Source: JBMOLC01 sp049324215 | GTDB lineage: Bacteria > Patescibacteriota > Microgenomatia > UBA8517 | Reading direction: 5' to 3' | Assembly: GCA_049324215.1 (NCBI GenBank) | Contig: JBMOLC010000043.1 | Location: forward strand, 1-30,399 | DNA length: 30,399 nt | In this document: piece by piece, positions 1 through 6,695 of the stretch | How the letters are laid out: every line of letters begins with the position of its first letter | How positions within the stretch are numbered: the first letter of the stretch is position 1 | Notes under the pieces: model-generated | What the model was told of the DNA's origin: nothing | The model's input: only the letters and a program-made list of their open reading frames with translations | Database searches by the model: none | Position numbers and translations under genes: made by a program

Positions 1-1005
1 CTCGCACTCCCCAGAATTATCGAAGTCTCTTTCTTACAAGTTGCCAAGACCGTCGAGCTTTTCCTGGCCTCGCTGATTTCGACTGCCTCCTACACCTATT
101 TTACTTTTGCCAACACGCTGCAGCTACTGCCGGTTGGGCTTTTCGGAACGTCGATTGCCAAGGCAGCTTTGCCAACCCTGTCCAGACAGGGAGATAGACC
201 CAGCGAATTTAGCCGAACTCTTTTTGGCGCGCTTTATCAGATAGTGTTTTTGGTCCTTCCGATTGCCACCGCCCTAATTGTTTTGAGAATTCCTCTGGTC
301 AGACTCGTTTTCGGGACCGACATCTTTAGCTGGGAAGCAACGGTCCAGACTGGCATGGTCGTTTCTGCCTTTGCCCTAGGCATCGTTTTCCAGGCCACCG
401 CCGCCCTTTTGGCGAGGGGATTTTATGCCCTCCACGATACCAAAACGCCGGTTGTCATTTCCCTGTCGACGATTGTCATGACAATTACGGCCGACTTCAT
501 ACTCATTAGAGGGTTGGGCTTGCCGGTTTGGGGTCTTGCGGCCGCATTTTCTTTCGGTTCCTTTTTGCAGGCGACCCTTCTTTTTTCACTGATCAATAAA
601 AGAATCGGCAATGGAGCCCATATCGCAGGACTGGTTCCAATTCTTAAATCGGTGCTGGCAGCATTAGCCTCTGGAATTGTCATGTACCTTTTTCTCAAAA
701 TTTTTGACCGGTCTGTCTGGATTAAAAGGCTATCGTTTTTGGGCAAAATTGAGGCTGCTCGGGGAATCGCCTTTGAGAGATTTGTTCTCGATACCAGATA
801 TACCTTTAATCTGCTTGTCTTGACCGTATTCGTCATCACGGTTGGAATAATTGTCTATTTGACCATCTCGATTGTTCTTAAGTCCAAAGAGGTTTGGTAT
901 TTCTTTAACCTCATCGCCAGGGTTCTCAAAAGGAGAGTCGAGCCGATTCCAATTAGAGAGCCGGAGCCGGTTGCGCCACCACCCACGGACACAGGTTCTA
1001 CTTGA
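1..1005 (+). CDS. murJ: MurJ/MviN lipid II flippase, 3' part (5' end outside window)
   Basis: The frame is open from base 1 to the TGA at 1003-1005, giving the last 334 residues of a polytopic membrane protein. MurJ flips the undecaprenyl-linked peptidoglycan precursor lipid II across the cytoplasmic membrane. The fragment starts inside the family-typical segment with LPRI and GLFGTSIAKAALPTLS, followed by many hydrophobic helices, and the stretch GFYALHDTKTPV matches the conserved RAFYAL-DT-TPV motif of MurJ. The tail after the last helix is basic and then proline-rich (PIREPEPVAPPP), so it is probably cytosolic and disordered. A TTG codon at 169 could be mistaken for a start, but homology continues upstream of it to the window edge. 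The stop codon overlaps the -35 box of the hrcA promoter. There is no terminator between the two genes. Confidence 0.93.
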   Translation, partial: LALPRIIEVSFLQVAKTVELFLASLISTASYTYFTFANTLQLLPVGLFGTSIAKAALPTLSRQGDRPSEFSRTLFGALYQIVFLVLPIATALIVLRIPLVRLVFGTDIFSWEATVQTGMVVSAFALGIVFQATAALLARGFYALHDTKTPVVISLSTIVMTITADFILIRGLGLPVWGLAAAFSFGSFLQATLLFSLINKRIGNGAHIAGLVPILKSVLAALASGIVMYLFLKIFDRSVWIKRLSFLGKIEAARGIAFERFVLDTRYTFNLLVLTVFVITVGIIVYLTISIVLKSKEVWYFFNLIARVLKRRVEPIPIREPEPVAPPPTDTGST

Positions 1006-1030
1006 CAACTTTTAGCACTCATGCTATCTT
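1002..1030 (+). promoter_or_regulatory. Sigma70-type promoter of the hrcA-grpE-dnaK-dnaJ operon
   Basis: TTGACA (1002-1007), a 17-nt spacer and TATCTT (1025-1030) match a housekeeping promoter well. The expected transcription start is near 1036-1038, only about 6-8 nt before the hrcA ATG at 1044, so the mRNA would be almost leaderless. The CIRCE-like operator covers the spacer and the -10 box. Confidence 0.8.
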
Positions 1031-1038
1031 TCTGCTAA
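1012..1038 (+). promoter_or_regulatory. CIRCE-like HrcA operator
   Basis: The left arm TTAGCACTC (1012-1020) equals the CIRCE consensus half-site. After exactly 9 nt comes TTCTGCTAA (1030-1038), which keeps the outer six bases (TGCTAA) of the consensus right arm GAGTGCTAA and differs in its three inner bases. The site overlaps the -10 box of the promoter and lies just before the repressor's own gene, the classic place for HrcA autoregulation. Known of the family: HrcA binds CIRCE and blocks RNA polymerase under non-stress conditions. Confidence 0.78.
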
Positions 1039-1043
1039 ACACA

Positions 1044-1775
1044 ATGACCGAAGGACTGACTGCCAGGCAAACCCAAATCTTGAAGGCCCTGATCGACGAA
1101 TACATTGGGACGGCCGAGCCCGTGGGCAGCGAAGCTTTGGAGAAAAAATATAACCTTGGAGTTTCCCCGGCGACTGTTCGGAACGAGATGGCTGCCCTGA
1201 CAACGCTAGGATACTTAAGACAGCCCCACACTTCAGCCGGACGCGTTCCTACCCCCCTAGCCATGAAATTTTATATCGACCAGCTGATGGAAGAAAGAGA
1301 AATGTCTTTGGCCGAGGAAGTCAAAGCCAAAGAGGAGGTTTGGGACGTCAGGAATGACCTGGATAAACTCTTGGCAGAAGCAACCAAAGCCTTGGCCGAA
1401 AAAACCAGAAATGTTGCGGTTGCCGCAACCGACGAAGGCAAGGTTTGGCACGCGGGTTATTCGAATATTTTCACCAACCCCGAGTTCTCCGATATCCGAG
1501 CTTGTGCAAATCTTTTTGCATTTTTAGAAGAGGCTGAAAGACTCAGGGAGCTCTTTTTCGAAAAAGCAGCTTCGGGAAGTCTAATCGACGTCCTTTTTGG
1601 CGAGGAGTTGGGCTGGCCGGAACTTACTCCAATTGGGGTCGTGGCCGCCCACTTTACTGTCAAAGGCAAAAACGGAGCCTTGGGTGTAATTGGCCCGGTC
1701 AGGCTTTCTTACCCGACCATCATTCCCACCCTCAGGTACTTTCGGGACCTAATTGAGGAGGTAGCCAGAGCATGA
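1044..1775 (+). CDS. hrcA: Heat-inducible transcription repressor HrcA (short form)
   Basis: HrcA represses chaperone operons by binding CIRCE operators. The ATG at 1044 gives 243 residues beginning MTEGLTARQTQILKALIDEY, which is where family members start. A TTG at 1002 in the same frame would extend it, but that codon lies inside the promoter. The N-terminal winged helix is clear (SPATVRNEMAALTTLGYL followed by PHTSAGRVPT, about residues 36-70), and the C-terminal GVIGPVRLSYPTIIPTLRYF motif is present. Typical HrcA proteins have about 340 residues, so the middle GAF-like and inserted domain is much reduced. It overlaps grpE by 4 nt (ATGA), suggesting translational coupling. Gene order and the CIRCE-like site upstream support autoregulation. 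Confidence 0.93.
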   Translation: MTEGLTARQTQILKALIDEYIGTAEPVGSEALEKKYNLGVSPATVRNEMAALTTLGYLRQPHTSAGRVPTPLAMKFYIDQLMEEREMSLAEEVKAKEEVWDVRNDLDKLLAEATKALAEKTRNVAVAATDEGKVWHAGYSNIFTNPEFSDIRACANLFAFLEEAERLRELFFEKAASGSLIDVLFGEELGWPELTPIGVVAAHFTVKGKNGALGVIGPVRLSYPTIIPTLRYFRDLIEEVARA

Positions 1776-2266
1776 AGAAAACCAAGGTCAAAGAACTCGA
1801 CCAGCTCAAAAATCAATTAGCCAGGGCTCTAGCTGATTACGACAATTTAAGAAAAAGAACCGAGGCTGAAAAGGAAGTCTGGGTCAGATTCTCGGCCGAG
1901 AAGGTGCTTGTTAAACTCCTTCCCGTTATCGACATGCTCGAGGGGGCATTAAAACATACCAAAGACGGCGGCTTGGCAATTGCAGTCGGCGAATTCAAAA
2001 AAATCCTCAACGCGGAAGGATTAGAAGAGATAAAACCGCAAAAAGACGCGAAGTTTGACCCCCAGCTCCATGAGGCAGTTGAATCTCTGGACGGTGGCAG
2101 GAGAGGAAATGTCGCCGAATTGGTCCTTCCCGGCTGGAAATTTGGGGACCTGCCTGCGCAGGCAGGTGGCAAAGTGCTAAGACCCGCAAAAGTAAAAGTC
2201 TATGGCGAAAAGAGCCAAAAAGAGCAAGAATTAGAAAGGGAGGTAGTTAGAGGAGACTATGTCTAA
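1772..2266 (+). CDS. grpE: Nucleotide exchange factor GrpE
   Basis: GrpE releases ADP from DnaK in the cytosolic chaperone cycle. The 164-residue protein has the expected N-terminal charged coiled coil (DQLKNQLARALADYDNLRKR), the middle KFDPQLHEAVE segment and the C-terminal beta-wing motif KVLRPAKVKV. The start has a GGAGG-like ribosome site at 1755-1761 and overlaps the hrcA stop by 4 nt. Its own stop overlaps the dnaK start by 8 nt. One oddity: between GWKFGD and KVLRPA there are seven residues (LPAQAGG) that ordinary GrpE proteins lack, and they coincide with a perfect 20-bp palindrome at 2148-2167. The insertion falls in a surface turn of the beta domain and keeps the reading frame, so the gene is probably functional. 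Confidence 0.94.
   Translation: MKKTKVKELDQLKNQLARALADYDNLRKRTEAEKEVWVRFSAEKVLVKLLPVIDMLEGALKHTKDGGLAIAVGEFKKILNAEGLEEIKPQKDAKFDPQLHEAVESLDGGRRGNVAELVLPGWKFGDLPAQAGGKVLRPAKVKVYGEKSQKEQELEREVVRGDYV
2148..2167 (+). repeat. Perfect 20-bp palindrome inserted in frame in grpE
   Basis: The sequence ACCTGCCTGCGCAGGCAGGT equals its own reverse complement. It sits where GrpE shows about seven more residues than usual (12 instead of 5 between the aromatic residue and VLRP), so the extra 21 nt match the palindrome plus one base. This resembles in-frame palindromic elements such as those of Rickettsia, though far shorter. I found no second full copy in the window. Confidence 0.75.
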
Positions 2267-4151
2267 AATTGTCGGAATCGATTTAGGAACCACAAATAGC
2301 GTCGTCGCCGTCATGGAAGGGGGACACCCCAAAGTTATCCCCGCGGCCGATACTGGCCGAAATATTACCCCTTCGGTTGTGGAACCGGTTAAAAATCTAG
2401 TGGGAGACGTTGCCAAAAGGCAGGTGATATTAAACCCCAAGAACACGATTTATTCGATTAAACGCTTGATGGGTAGAAGATACGCGGATAAAGAGGTTAA
2501 AAGAACCCAAGAGATGGTTCCGTATGAGGTCAAGAGTGGCAAAGACTCAATGGCGACGGTGGAGGTCGAGGATAAAACTTACACTCCCCAGGAAATCTCC
2601 GCAAGAATCTTAATGAAGCTCAAGAAAGACGCCGAAGCCTATCTTGGAGAGAAGGTAGAAAGTGCTGTAATTACAGTTCCTGCTTACTTCGACGACGCCC
2701 AAAGACAGGCCACAAAACAAGCGGGGGAAATTGCGGGCTTTAAGGTCGAACGAATTATAAATGAACCAACAGCAGCTTCCCTCGCCTATGGGATGGAAAA
2801 GAAAAAGGCGGAAAAAATTGCCGTTTATGACTTGGGTGGGGGAACTTTTGATATTTCGATCCTGGAACTTGGGGACGGCGTCTTTGAGGTTAAAGCCACC
2901 AACGGTGATACCCACCTCGGGGGAGACGATTTTGACGAAAGGATAGTTGATTTCATCGTCAGTGAATTCAAAAAAGAATACGCGCTTGACTTAAAGGCGG
3001 ATAAACAAGCCCTCCAAAGAGTCAGAGACGCGGCTGAGAAAGCCAAGATTGAGCTCTCCGCTGCCTCCGAGGTTGAGATAAACCAGCCTTACATTACTCA
3101 GAAAGACGGACAACCTCTTCATTTGACCATGAAGCTGACCCGGGCCAAACTCGAGAGCTTGGTGGAAGATTTGATTGAGAAGACAATGAAACCGGTTGAA
3201 GCTTGTCTCAAAGACGCCAAACTTGACCCCCACAATGTTGACGAAGTTATTTTGGTCGGTGGAATGACCAGAATGCCGAAAGTCTACGAGACCGTTAAGA
3301 ACTACTTCGGCAAAGAACCAAATAAGAGTGTAAATCCAGATGAGGTTGTGGCAGTTGGAGCTGCAATCCAAGCAGGCGTCTTAGGTGGAGAAGTCAAAGA
3401 CATCCTTCTTCTTGACGTCACACCCCTAACCCTGGCAATAGAGACATTGGGGGGAGTTGCCACAGCCATGATCCCTAGAAATACAACCGTACCCACCAGT
3501 AAGACCGAAGTATTTTCAACCGCGGCTGACAACCAGACCCAGGTTGAGATAAACGTAACTCAGGGAGAGCGACCCATGAGTGCTGATAACAAATCTTTAG
3601 GCAGGTTCATTTTGGATGGTATCCCCCCTGCCCACAGAGGAGTTCCTCAAATCGAAGTTACTTTCGATATCGACGCCTCGGGAATTTTGAAGGTTACGGC
3701 CAAGGACAAGGCAACCGAGAAAACCCAGCACATAACTATCACTGGAGCTGTGGGACTTAGTGACGATGAAGTCAAAAGAATGCAGGAGGAAGCCGAGAAA
3801 CACAAGGAAGAAGATAAAAAGAAGGCCGAACAGATTGAAGCCAGAAATAGAGCCGATGCAACCGTAGCCACCGCCGAAAAAGCCCTCAAAGACGCAGTGG
3901 ACAAGGTTCCGGGAGAAGTTAAAACAAAGGTAGAGGAGAAAATAAAAGCGGTTAAAGACACCCTAGCCAAAGAGGATGCCTCAAAAGAAGACCTTGAGAC
4001 AAAAACCAAGGAGCTCTCAGACACCCTAAGCGAAGTTGGGCAAGCCATGTACGGGCAGAAACCTCAAGGAGAAAAACCGGAAGATAAAAAAGAAGAACAA
4101 AAAGAGGAAAAGAAAGAAGAGAAAGTTGAAGAAGGAGAAGTAGTAGAATAA
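2259..4151 (+). CDS. dnaK: Molecular chaperone DnaK (Hsp70)
   Basis: DnaK is the cytosolic Hsp70 that binds exposed hydrophobic peptides under ATP control. The 630 residues are close to the usual length. The ATPase domain has the phosphate-1 motif GIDLGTTNSVVAV (residues 6-18), the YFDDAQRQATKQAG segment, the phosphate-2 motif VYDLGGGTFD and the adenosine motif VILVGGMTRMP. The substrate-binding domain follows from about residue 385 (DVTPLTLAIETLGG), and a helical lid ends in a Lys/Glu-rich tail with acidic EGEVVE at the C-terminus, comparable to the EEVD-type tails of other DnaK proteins. An AGGAG site (2251-2255) precedes the ATG by three bases. It is the third gene of the hrcA operon and overlaps grpE by 8 nt. 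Confidence 0.98.
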   Translation: MSKIVGIDLGTTNSVVAVMEGGHPKVIPAADTGRNITPSVVEPVKNLVGDVAKRQVILNPKNTIYSIKRLMGRRYADKEVKRTQEMVPYEVKSGKDSMATVEVEDKTYTPQEISARILMKLKKDAEAYLGEKVESAVITVPAYFDDAQRQATKQAGEIAGFKVERIINEPTAASLAYGMEKKKAEKIAVYDLGGGTFDISILELGDGVFEVKATNGDTHLGGDDFDERIVDFIVSEFKKEYALDLKADKQALQRVRDAAEKAKIELSAASEVEINQPYITQKDGQPLHLTMKLTRAKLESLVEDLIEKTMKPVEACLKDAKLDPHNVDEVILVGGMTRMPKVYETVKNYFGKEPNKSVNPDEVVAVGAAIQAGVLGGEVKDILLLDVTPLTLAIETLGGVATAMIPRNTTVPTSKTEVFSTAADNQTQVEINVTQGERPMSADNKSLGRFILDGIPPAHRGVPQIEVTFDIDASGILKVTAKDKATEKTQHITITGAVGLSDDEVKRMQEEAEKHKEEDKKKAEQIEARNRADATVATAEKALKDAVDKVPGEVKTKVEEKIKAVKDTLAKEDASKEDLETKTKELSDTLSEVGQAMYGQKPQGEKPEDKKEEQKEEKKEEKVEEGEVVE

Positions 4152-4155
4152 TAGT

Positions 4156-5046
4156 GTGGCAGCTTCAAAGTCAGACTACTACGATATCTTAGGGGTTTCC
4201 AAAAACGCTTCAGCCGAAGAGATTAAGAAAGCCTACCGTAAACAAGCTCTGGAGTGGCACCCCGACAGGCACAAAGAGGATAAAGAAGCGGCCGAGAGGC
4301 GCTTTAAAGAAATAAACGAGGCCTATCAGGTTCTTTCCGATCGGGAGAAACGTTCAGCCTATGATCAATTCGGTCATCAGGCGTTCGCCCCGGGCGGCGG
4401 TTTTGCTGGATTTAGGGGAGCAGGCGGACCTTTTACCCAGACTGGTAGATACGGACCATTTACCTACACCTATACGACTTACGGTGGAGACGGCGGCAAC
4501 CCCTTTGCTGGATTTGACTTTGGCGACCCTTTTGAGATTTTTGAGCAATTTTTTGGCGGAGCTTCTCCCTTTAGGCAAGCAAGGCAGGCCCCGCGTTACT
4601 CAATCACCCTCGATTTTATGGAGGCAGCAAAAGGGGTAACCAAAGAAATGTCTATTGCCGGGAAGAAACGTAGAATTAAGATTCCGGCCGGGGTAGACGA
4701 GGGCTCGAGAATCAATTTTGGAGACTTTACTCTCTCAATAAACGTCAGGCCACACGAAGTTTTTCAACGAGAAAATAGCGACATTTTTGTGCGCGTGGGT
4801 ATTCCTTTTTCTTTGGCTACTCTGGGAGGGACAATTGCGGTCCCGACGATCGACGGGGATATCAAGATACGGGTTCGGCCGGGGACCCAATCGGGTACAA
4901 TGGTCAGGCTTAGAGAACGCGGGGTTCCCCACCTTCGCGGCCGCGGGCGGGGAGACGAATATGTAAGAGTAAATGTTCTGACTCCCGAAAAAATATCAAG
5001 AGAGCAAAAAGATTTAATTGATGAACTAAGAAAGACAGGCCTTTAA
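4156..5046 (+). CDS. dnaJ: DnaJ-type co-chaperone without zinc finger
   Basis: This J-domain protein stimulates the DnaK ATPase. The GTG start at 4156 lies 4 nt after the dnaK stop and gives 296 residues. The J domain spans about residues 6-70 (YYDILGVSKNASAEEIKKAY, then HPD within EWHPDRH). A Gly/Phe-rich linker follows (about 75-135) and then the C-terminal beta-domains (SITLDFMEAAKGVTKE onward). The four CxxCxGxG repeats of type I DnaJ are absent, and the protein has no cysteine at all, so it is built like CbpA or type II J proteins. Its position after dnaK makes it the likely main DnaK partner. The stop TAA (5044-5046) overlaps the stop of the convergent minus-strand gene. Confidence 0.93.
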   Translation: MAASKSDYYDILGVSKNASAEEIKKAYRKQALEWHPDRHKEDKEAAERRFKEINEAYQVLSDREKRSAYDQFGHQAFAPGGGFAGFRGAGGPFTQTGRYGPFTYTYTTYGGDGGNPFAGFDFGDPFEIFEQFFGGASPFRQARQAPRYSITLDFMEAAKGVTKEMSIAGKKRRIKIPAGVDEGSRINFGDFTLSINVRPHEVFQRENSDIFVRVGIPFSLATLGGTIAVPTIDGDIKIRVRPGTQSGTMVRLRERGVPHLRGRGRGDEYVRVNVLTPEKISREQKDLIDELRKTGL

Positions 5047-5453
5047 TTTCTCTCCCGCAAATCTCTAATTGGAGGATTAACTTCGACTCTGAAAAGTCGC
5101 GAATCGGGAGTTCTACCCGCGTCATTGAGCCTTAAGAGCCTTCCTAGGTCTTTTGGGGTGGGGACAGCGATATCGATAATGACTCCTCCGCCGTCGATTC
5201 TGGCATAAAGTTTTTCCGGCAACTCCTGCAGCAACGGCAAATTTACCCAGCTGAATTCTTGTTGTTTATCCTGCCCCCAGACAGTAACCTGATTTAGTCC
5301 TCCCAGCCTTTTTATTCTAAGATTCCCCTGTTCATTTAAAGACAATTCAAGAAACTTCTGGGGCAGGCCCTCTCGTCCACCAAAAATCTTGCCTTTGCCC
5401 CTCTTAACCTCAAGAGTTTCAATTGGCGATCTTTCTTCCGAACCCAATCCCAT
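5043..5453 (-). CDS. Unrecognised 136-aa protein, convergent with dnaJ
   Basis: I do not recognise this protein. It starts MGLGSEERSPIETLEVKRG and ends with a charged tail (NPPIRDLRERN). The rest is mixed and soluble-looking, with no membrane segment, no cysteine pairs and no obvious catalytic motif. It may be a small all-beta domain judging by alternating hydrophobic stretches (RIDGGGVIIDIAVP). Reasons to call it real: it fills a stretch with no other coding frame, it ends exactly where dnaJ ends (shared TTAA), and a TTGACA-N18-TAAAGT promoter lies just before its ATG, diverging from the nusA promoter. There is no ribosome binding site; the -10 box ends 6 nt before the ATG, so the mRNA would be leaderless. 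It is the only minus-strand gene in the window. Confidence 0.65.
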   Translation of the reverse strand: MGLGSEERSPIETLEVKRGKGKIFGGREGLPQKFLELSLNEQGNLRIKRLGGLNQVTVWGQDKQQEFSWVNLPLLQELPEKLYARIDGGGVIIDIAVPTPKDLGRLLRLNDAGRTPDSRLFRVEVNPPIRDLRERN

Positions 5454-5459
5454 GCTTGC

Positions 5460-5489
5460 ACTTTAGCTCTAAGCCAAGCCAAATGTCAA
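5460..5489 (-). promoter_or_regulatory. Promoter of the minus-strand 136-aa gene
   Basis: On the minus strand, TTGACA (5489-5484) is followed after 18 nt by TAAAGT (5465-5460), and the ATG begins at 5453. The short gap implies a start of transcription at or very near the initiation codon. It runs back to back with the nusA promoter, with the two -35 boxes 9 nt apart. Confidence 0.6.
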
Positions 5490-5498
5490 TTAATCTGT

Positions 5499-5527
5499 TT
5501 GACTTCCTTTATCCTCTGGGGTAAACT
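5499..5527 (+). promoter_or_regulatory. Promoter of the nusA-infB operon
   Basis: TTGACT (5499-5504), a 17-nt spacer and TAAACT (5522-5527). The expected start of transcription is near 5534, leaving a leader of about 70 nt before the nusA ATG at 5607. The terminator-like hairpin at 5549-5576 lies inside this leader. Confidence 0.65.
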
Positions 5528-5548
5528 TGAGACTGGATTTGAGTTTGA

Positions 5549-5576
5549 ATGGTGGGAGAAAGGCCCGCCATTTTTT
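5549..5576 (+). terminator. Intrinsic terminator / attenuator in the nusA leader
   Basis: The stem ATGGTGGG (5549-5556) pairs with CCCGCCAT (5564-5571) with one G-U pair and a 7-nt loop, and is followed directly by a run of T (to 5576). This is a textbook intrinsic terminator on the plus strand. On the minus strand the stem is not followed by a T-run. It lies between the inferred nusA promoter and the nusA start, so it may attenuate the operon rather than end another transcript; dnaJ read-through would also be stopped here. Confidence 0.7.
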
Positions 5577-5606
5577 GTATAGCGTGCAAGCGCTGTTATT
5601 CAGAAT

Positions 5607-6695
5607 ATGCAAACACCCAGAACCGAATTTGCCCAAGCCATTAAAGCCATCGCTACAGAACGGGGCTTAGAGCCTGATGTGATTTTGGATACCATCAAGC
5701 AGGCAATTATCGCCGCCTATCGACGTGACGCCAGGGAAAGGGGAGAAGAAACCGAGGAGTTCGATTTTGATGTTGAAATCGACCCCACCAATGGCGAGGC
5801 TAGAGTCTTTGCTTGGCCGCTAGCCAAACCCGAAGAAAAAAAGGATGTAACACCCCCAGGATTTGGCCGAATCGCTGCTCAAACTGCAAAACAGGTTATC
5901 CATCAGAAAATTCGTGAAGCCGAGAAGGGGGCAATTATGGATGAGTTTTCGGGTCGGGTTAAAACTTTGGTTTCGGGAATGATACTGCGTTTTGACGGGC
6001 CAAACGTCCGGGTTGATTTGGGAAGAACAGAGGCGACTATGCCGGTTGGAGAGAGGATTCCTAATGAGCGCCTTTCTCCTAATCAGCGATTGACCTTTCT
6101 TCTCAAAGACATCATTGAAGGTCCAAAAGGCAAAGAAATTATTTTGTCTCGGGCCGACCCAGTTTTTGTCGAAAAGCTTTTTGCCAGGGAAGTTCCCGAG
6201 ATTGCTTCAGGCTCGGTCCTGGTTAAGGCTATTGCCAGAGAGCCGGGAACAAGAACTAAGATTGCGGTTGCCTCGACACAGAGCGGGGTTGACCCCATTG
6301 GGTCCTGTGTGGGGCAAAAGGGAGTGAGGGTTCAGGCCGTTACCAATGAGCTCGGCGGAGAAAGAGTCGATATCATCCTTTGGAGTGAAGATACCGCCGA
6401 ACTTCTTAAAGCTGCCCTCTCGCCGGCAGAAAACTTGAGTGTCGAACTGGATACAGAAAAGAAACTGGCCAAAGTGACAGCTCCCGAAGACCAGCTGTCT
6501 TTGGCAATCGGCAAAGAGGGGCAAAATGTGCGTTTGGCGGCCAAGTTAACTGGTCATCGGATTGAAGTTGAAGGTTTACCTACCTCGCTGGAAAAAATCG
6601 AGAGGAAAGAGGCTGTTAGCGAAAATTCTGGTCAGGCGGCAAAGAAAAAGATAGTTAGAAGAAAGAAAGAAGAATCCGAAGAGAAAAAAGAATGA
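5607..6695 (+). CDS. nusA: Transcription termination/antitermination factor NusA
   Basis: NusA binds RNA polymerase and nascent RNA and modulates pausing, termination and antitermination. At 362 residues it is close to the short NusA of Firmicutes and lacks the acidic repeats of E. coli NusA. Visible parts in order are the N-terminal polymerase-binding domain (IKAIATERGLEPDVILDTIKQAI), an S1 domain (about 120-195, with VSGMILRF and ATMPVGERIPNERL), and two KH domains with loops GQKG (about 235) and GKEG (about 302). The C-terminus is a Lys/Glu tail. There is no ribosome site before the ATG. It overlaps infB by 4 nt. The leader carries a terminator hairpin that may mediate feedback control. 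Confidence 0.96.
   Translation: MQTPRTEFAQAIKAIATERGLEPDVILDTIKQAIIAAYRRDARERGEETEEFDFDVEIDPTNGEARVFAWPLAKPEEKKDVTPPGFGRIAAQTAKQVIHQKIREAEKGAIMDEFSGRVKTLVSGMILRFDGPNVRVDLGRTEATMPVGERIPNERLSPNQRLTFLLKDIIEGPKGKEIILSRADPVFVEKLFAREVPEIASGSVLVKAIAREPGTRTKIAVASTQSGVDPIGSCVGQKGVRVQAVTNELGGERVDIILWSEDTAELLKAALSPAENLSVELDTEKKLAKVTAPEDQLSLAIGKEGQNVRLAAKLTGHRIEVEGLPTSLEKIERKEAVSENSGQAAKKKIVRRKKEESEEKKE

Noticed and set aside
1002..1043. Upstream TTG start that would lengthen HrcA by 14 residues
   Set aside because: The TTG is part of the -35 box, and the family N-terminus matches the ATG at 1044.
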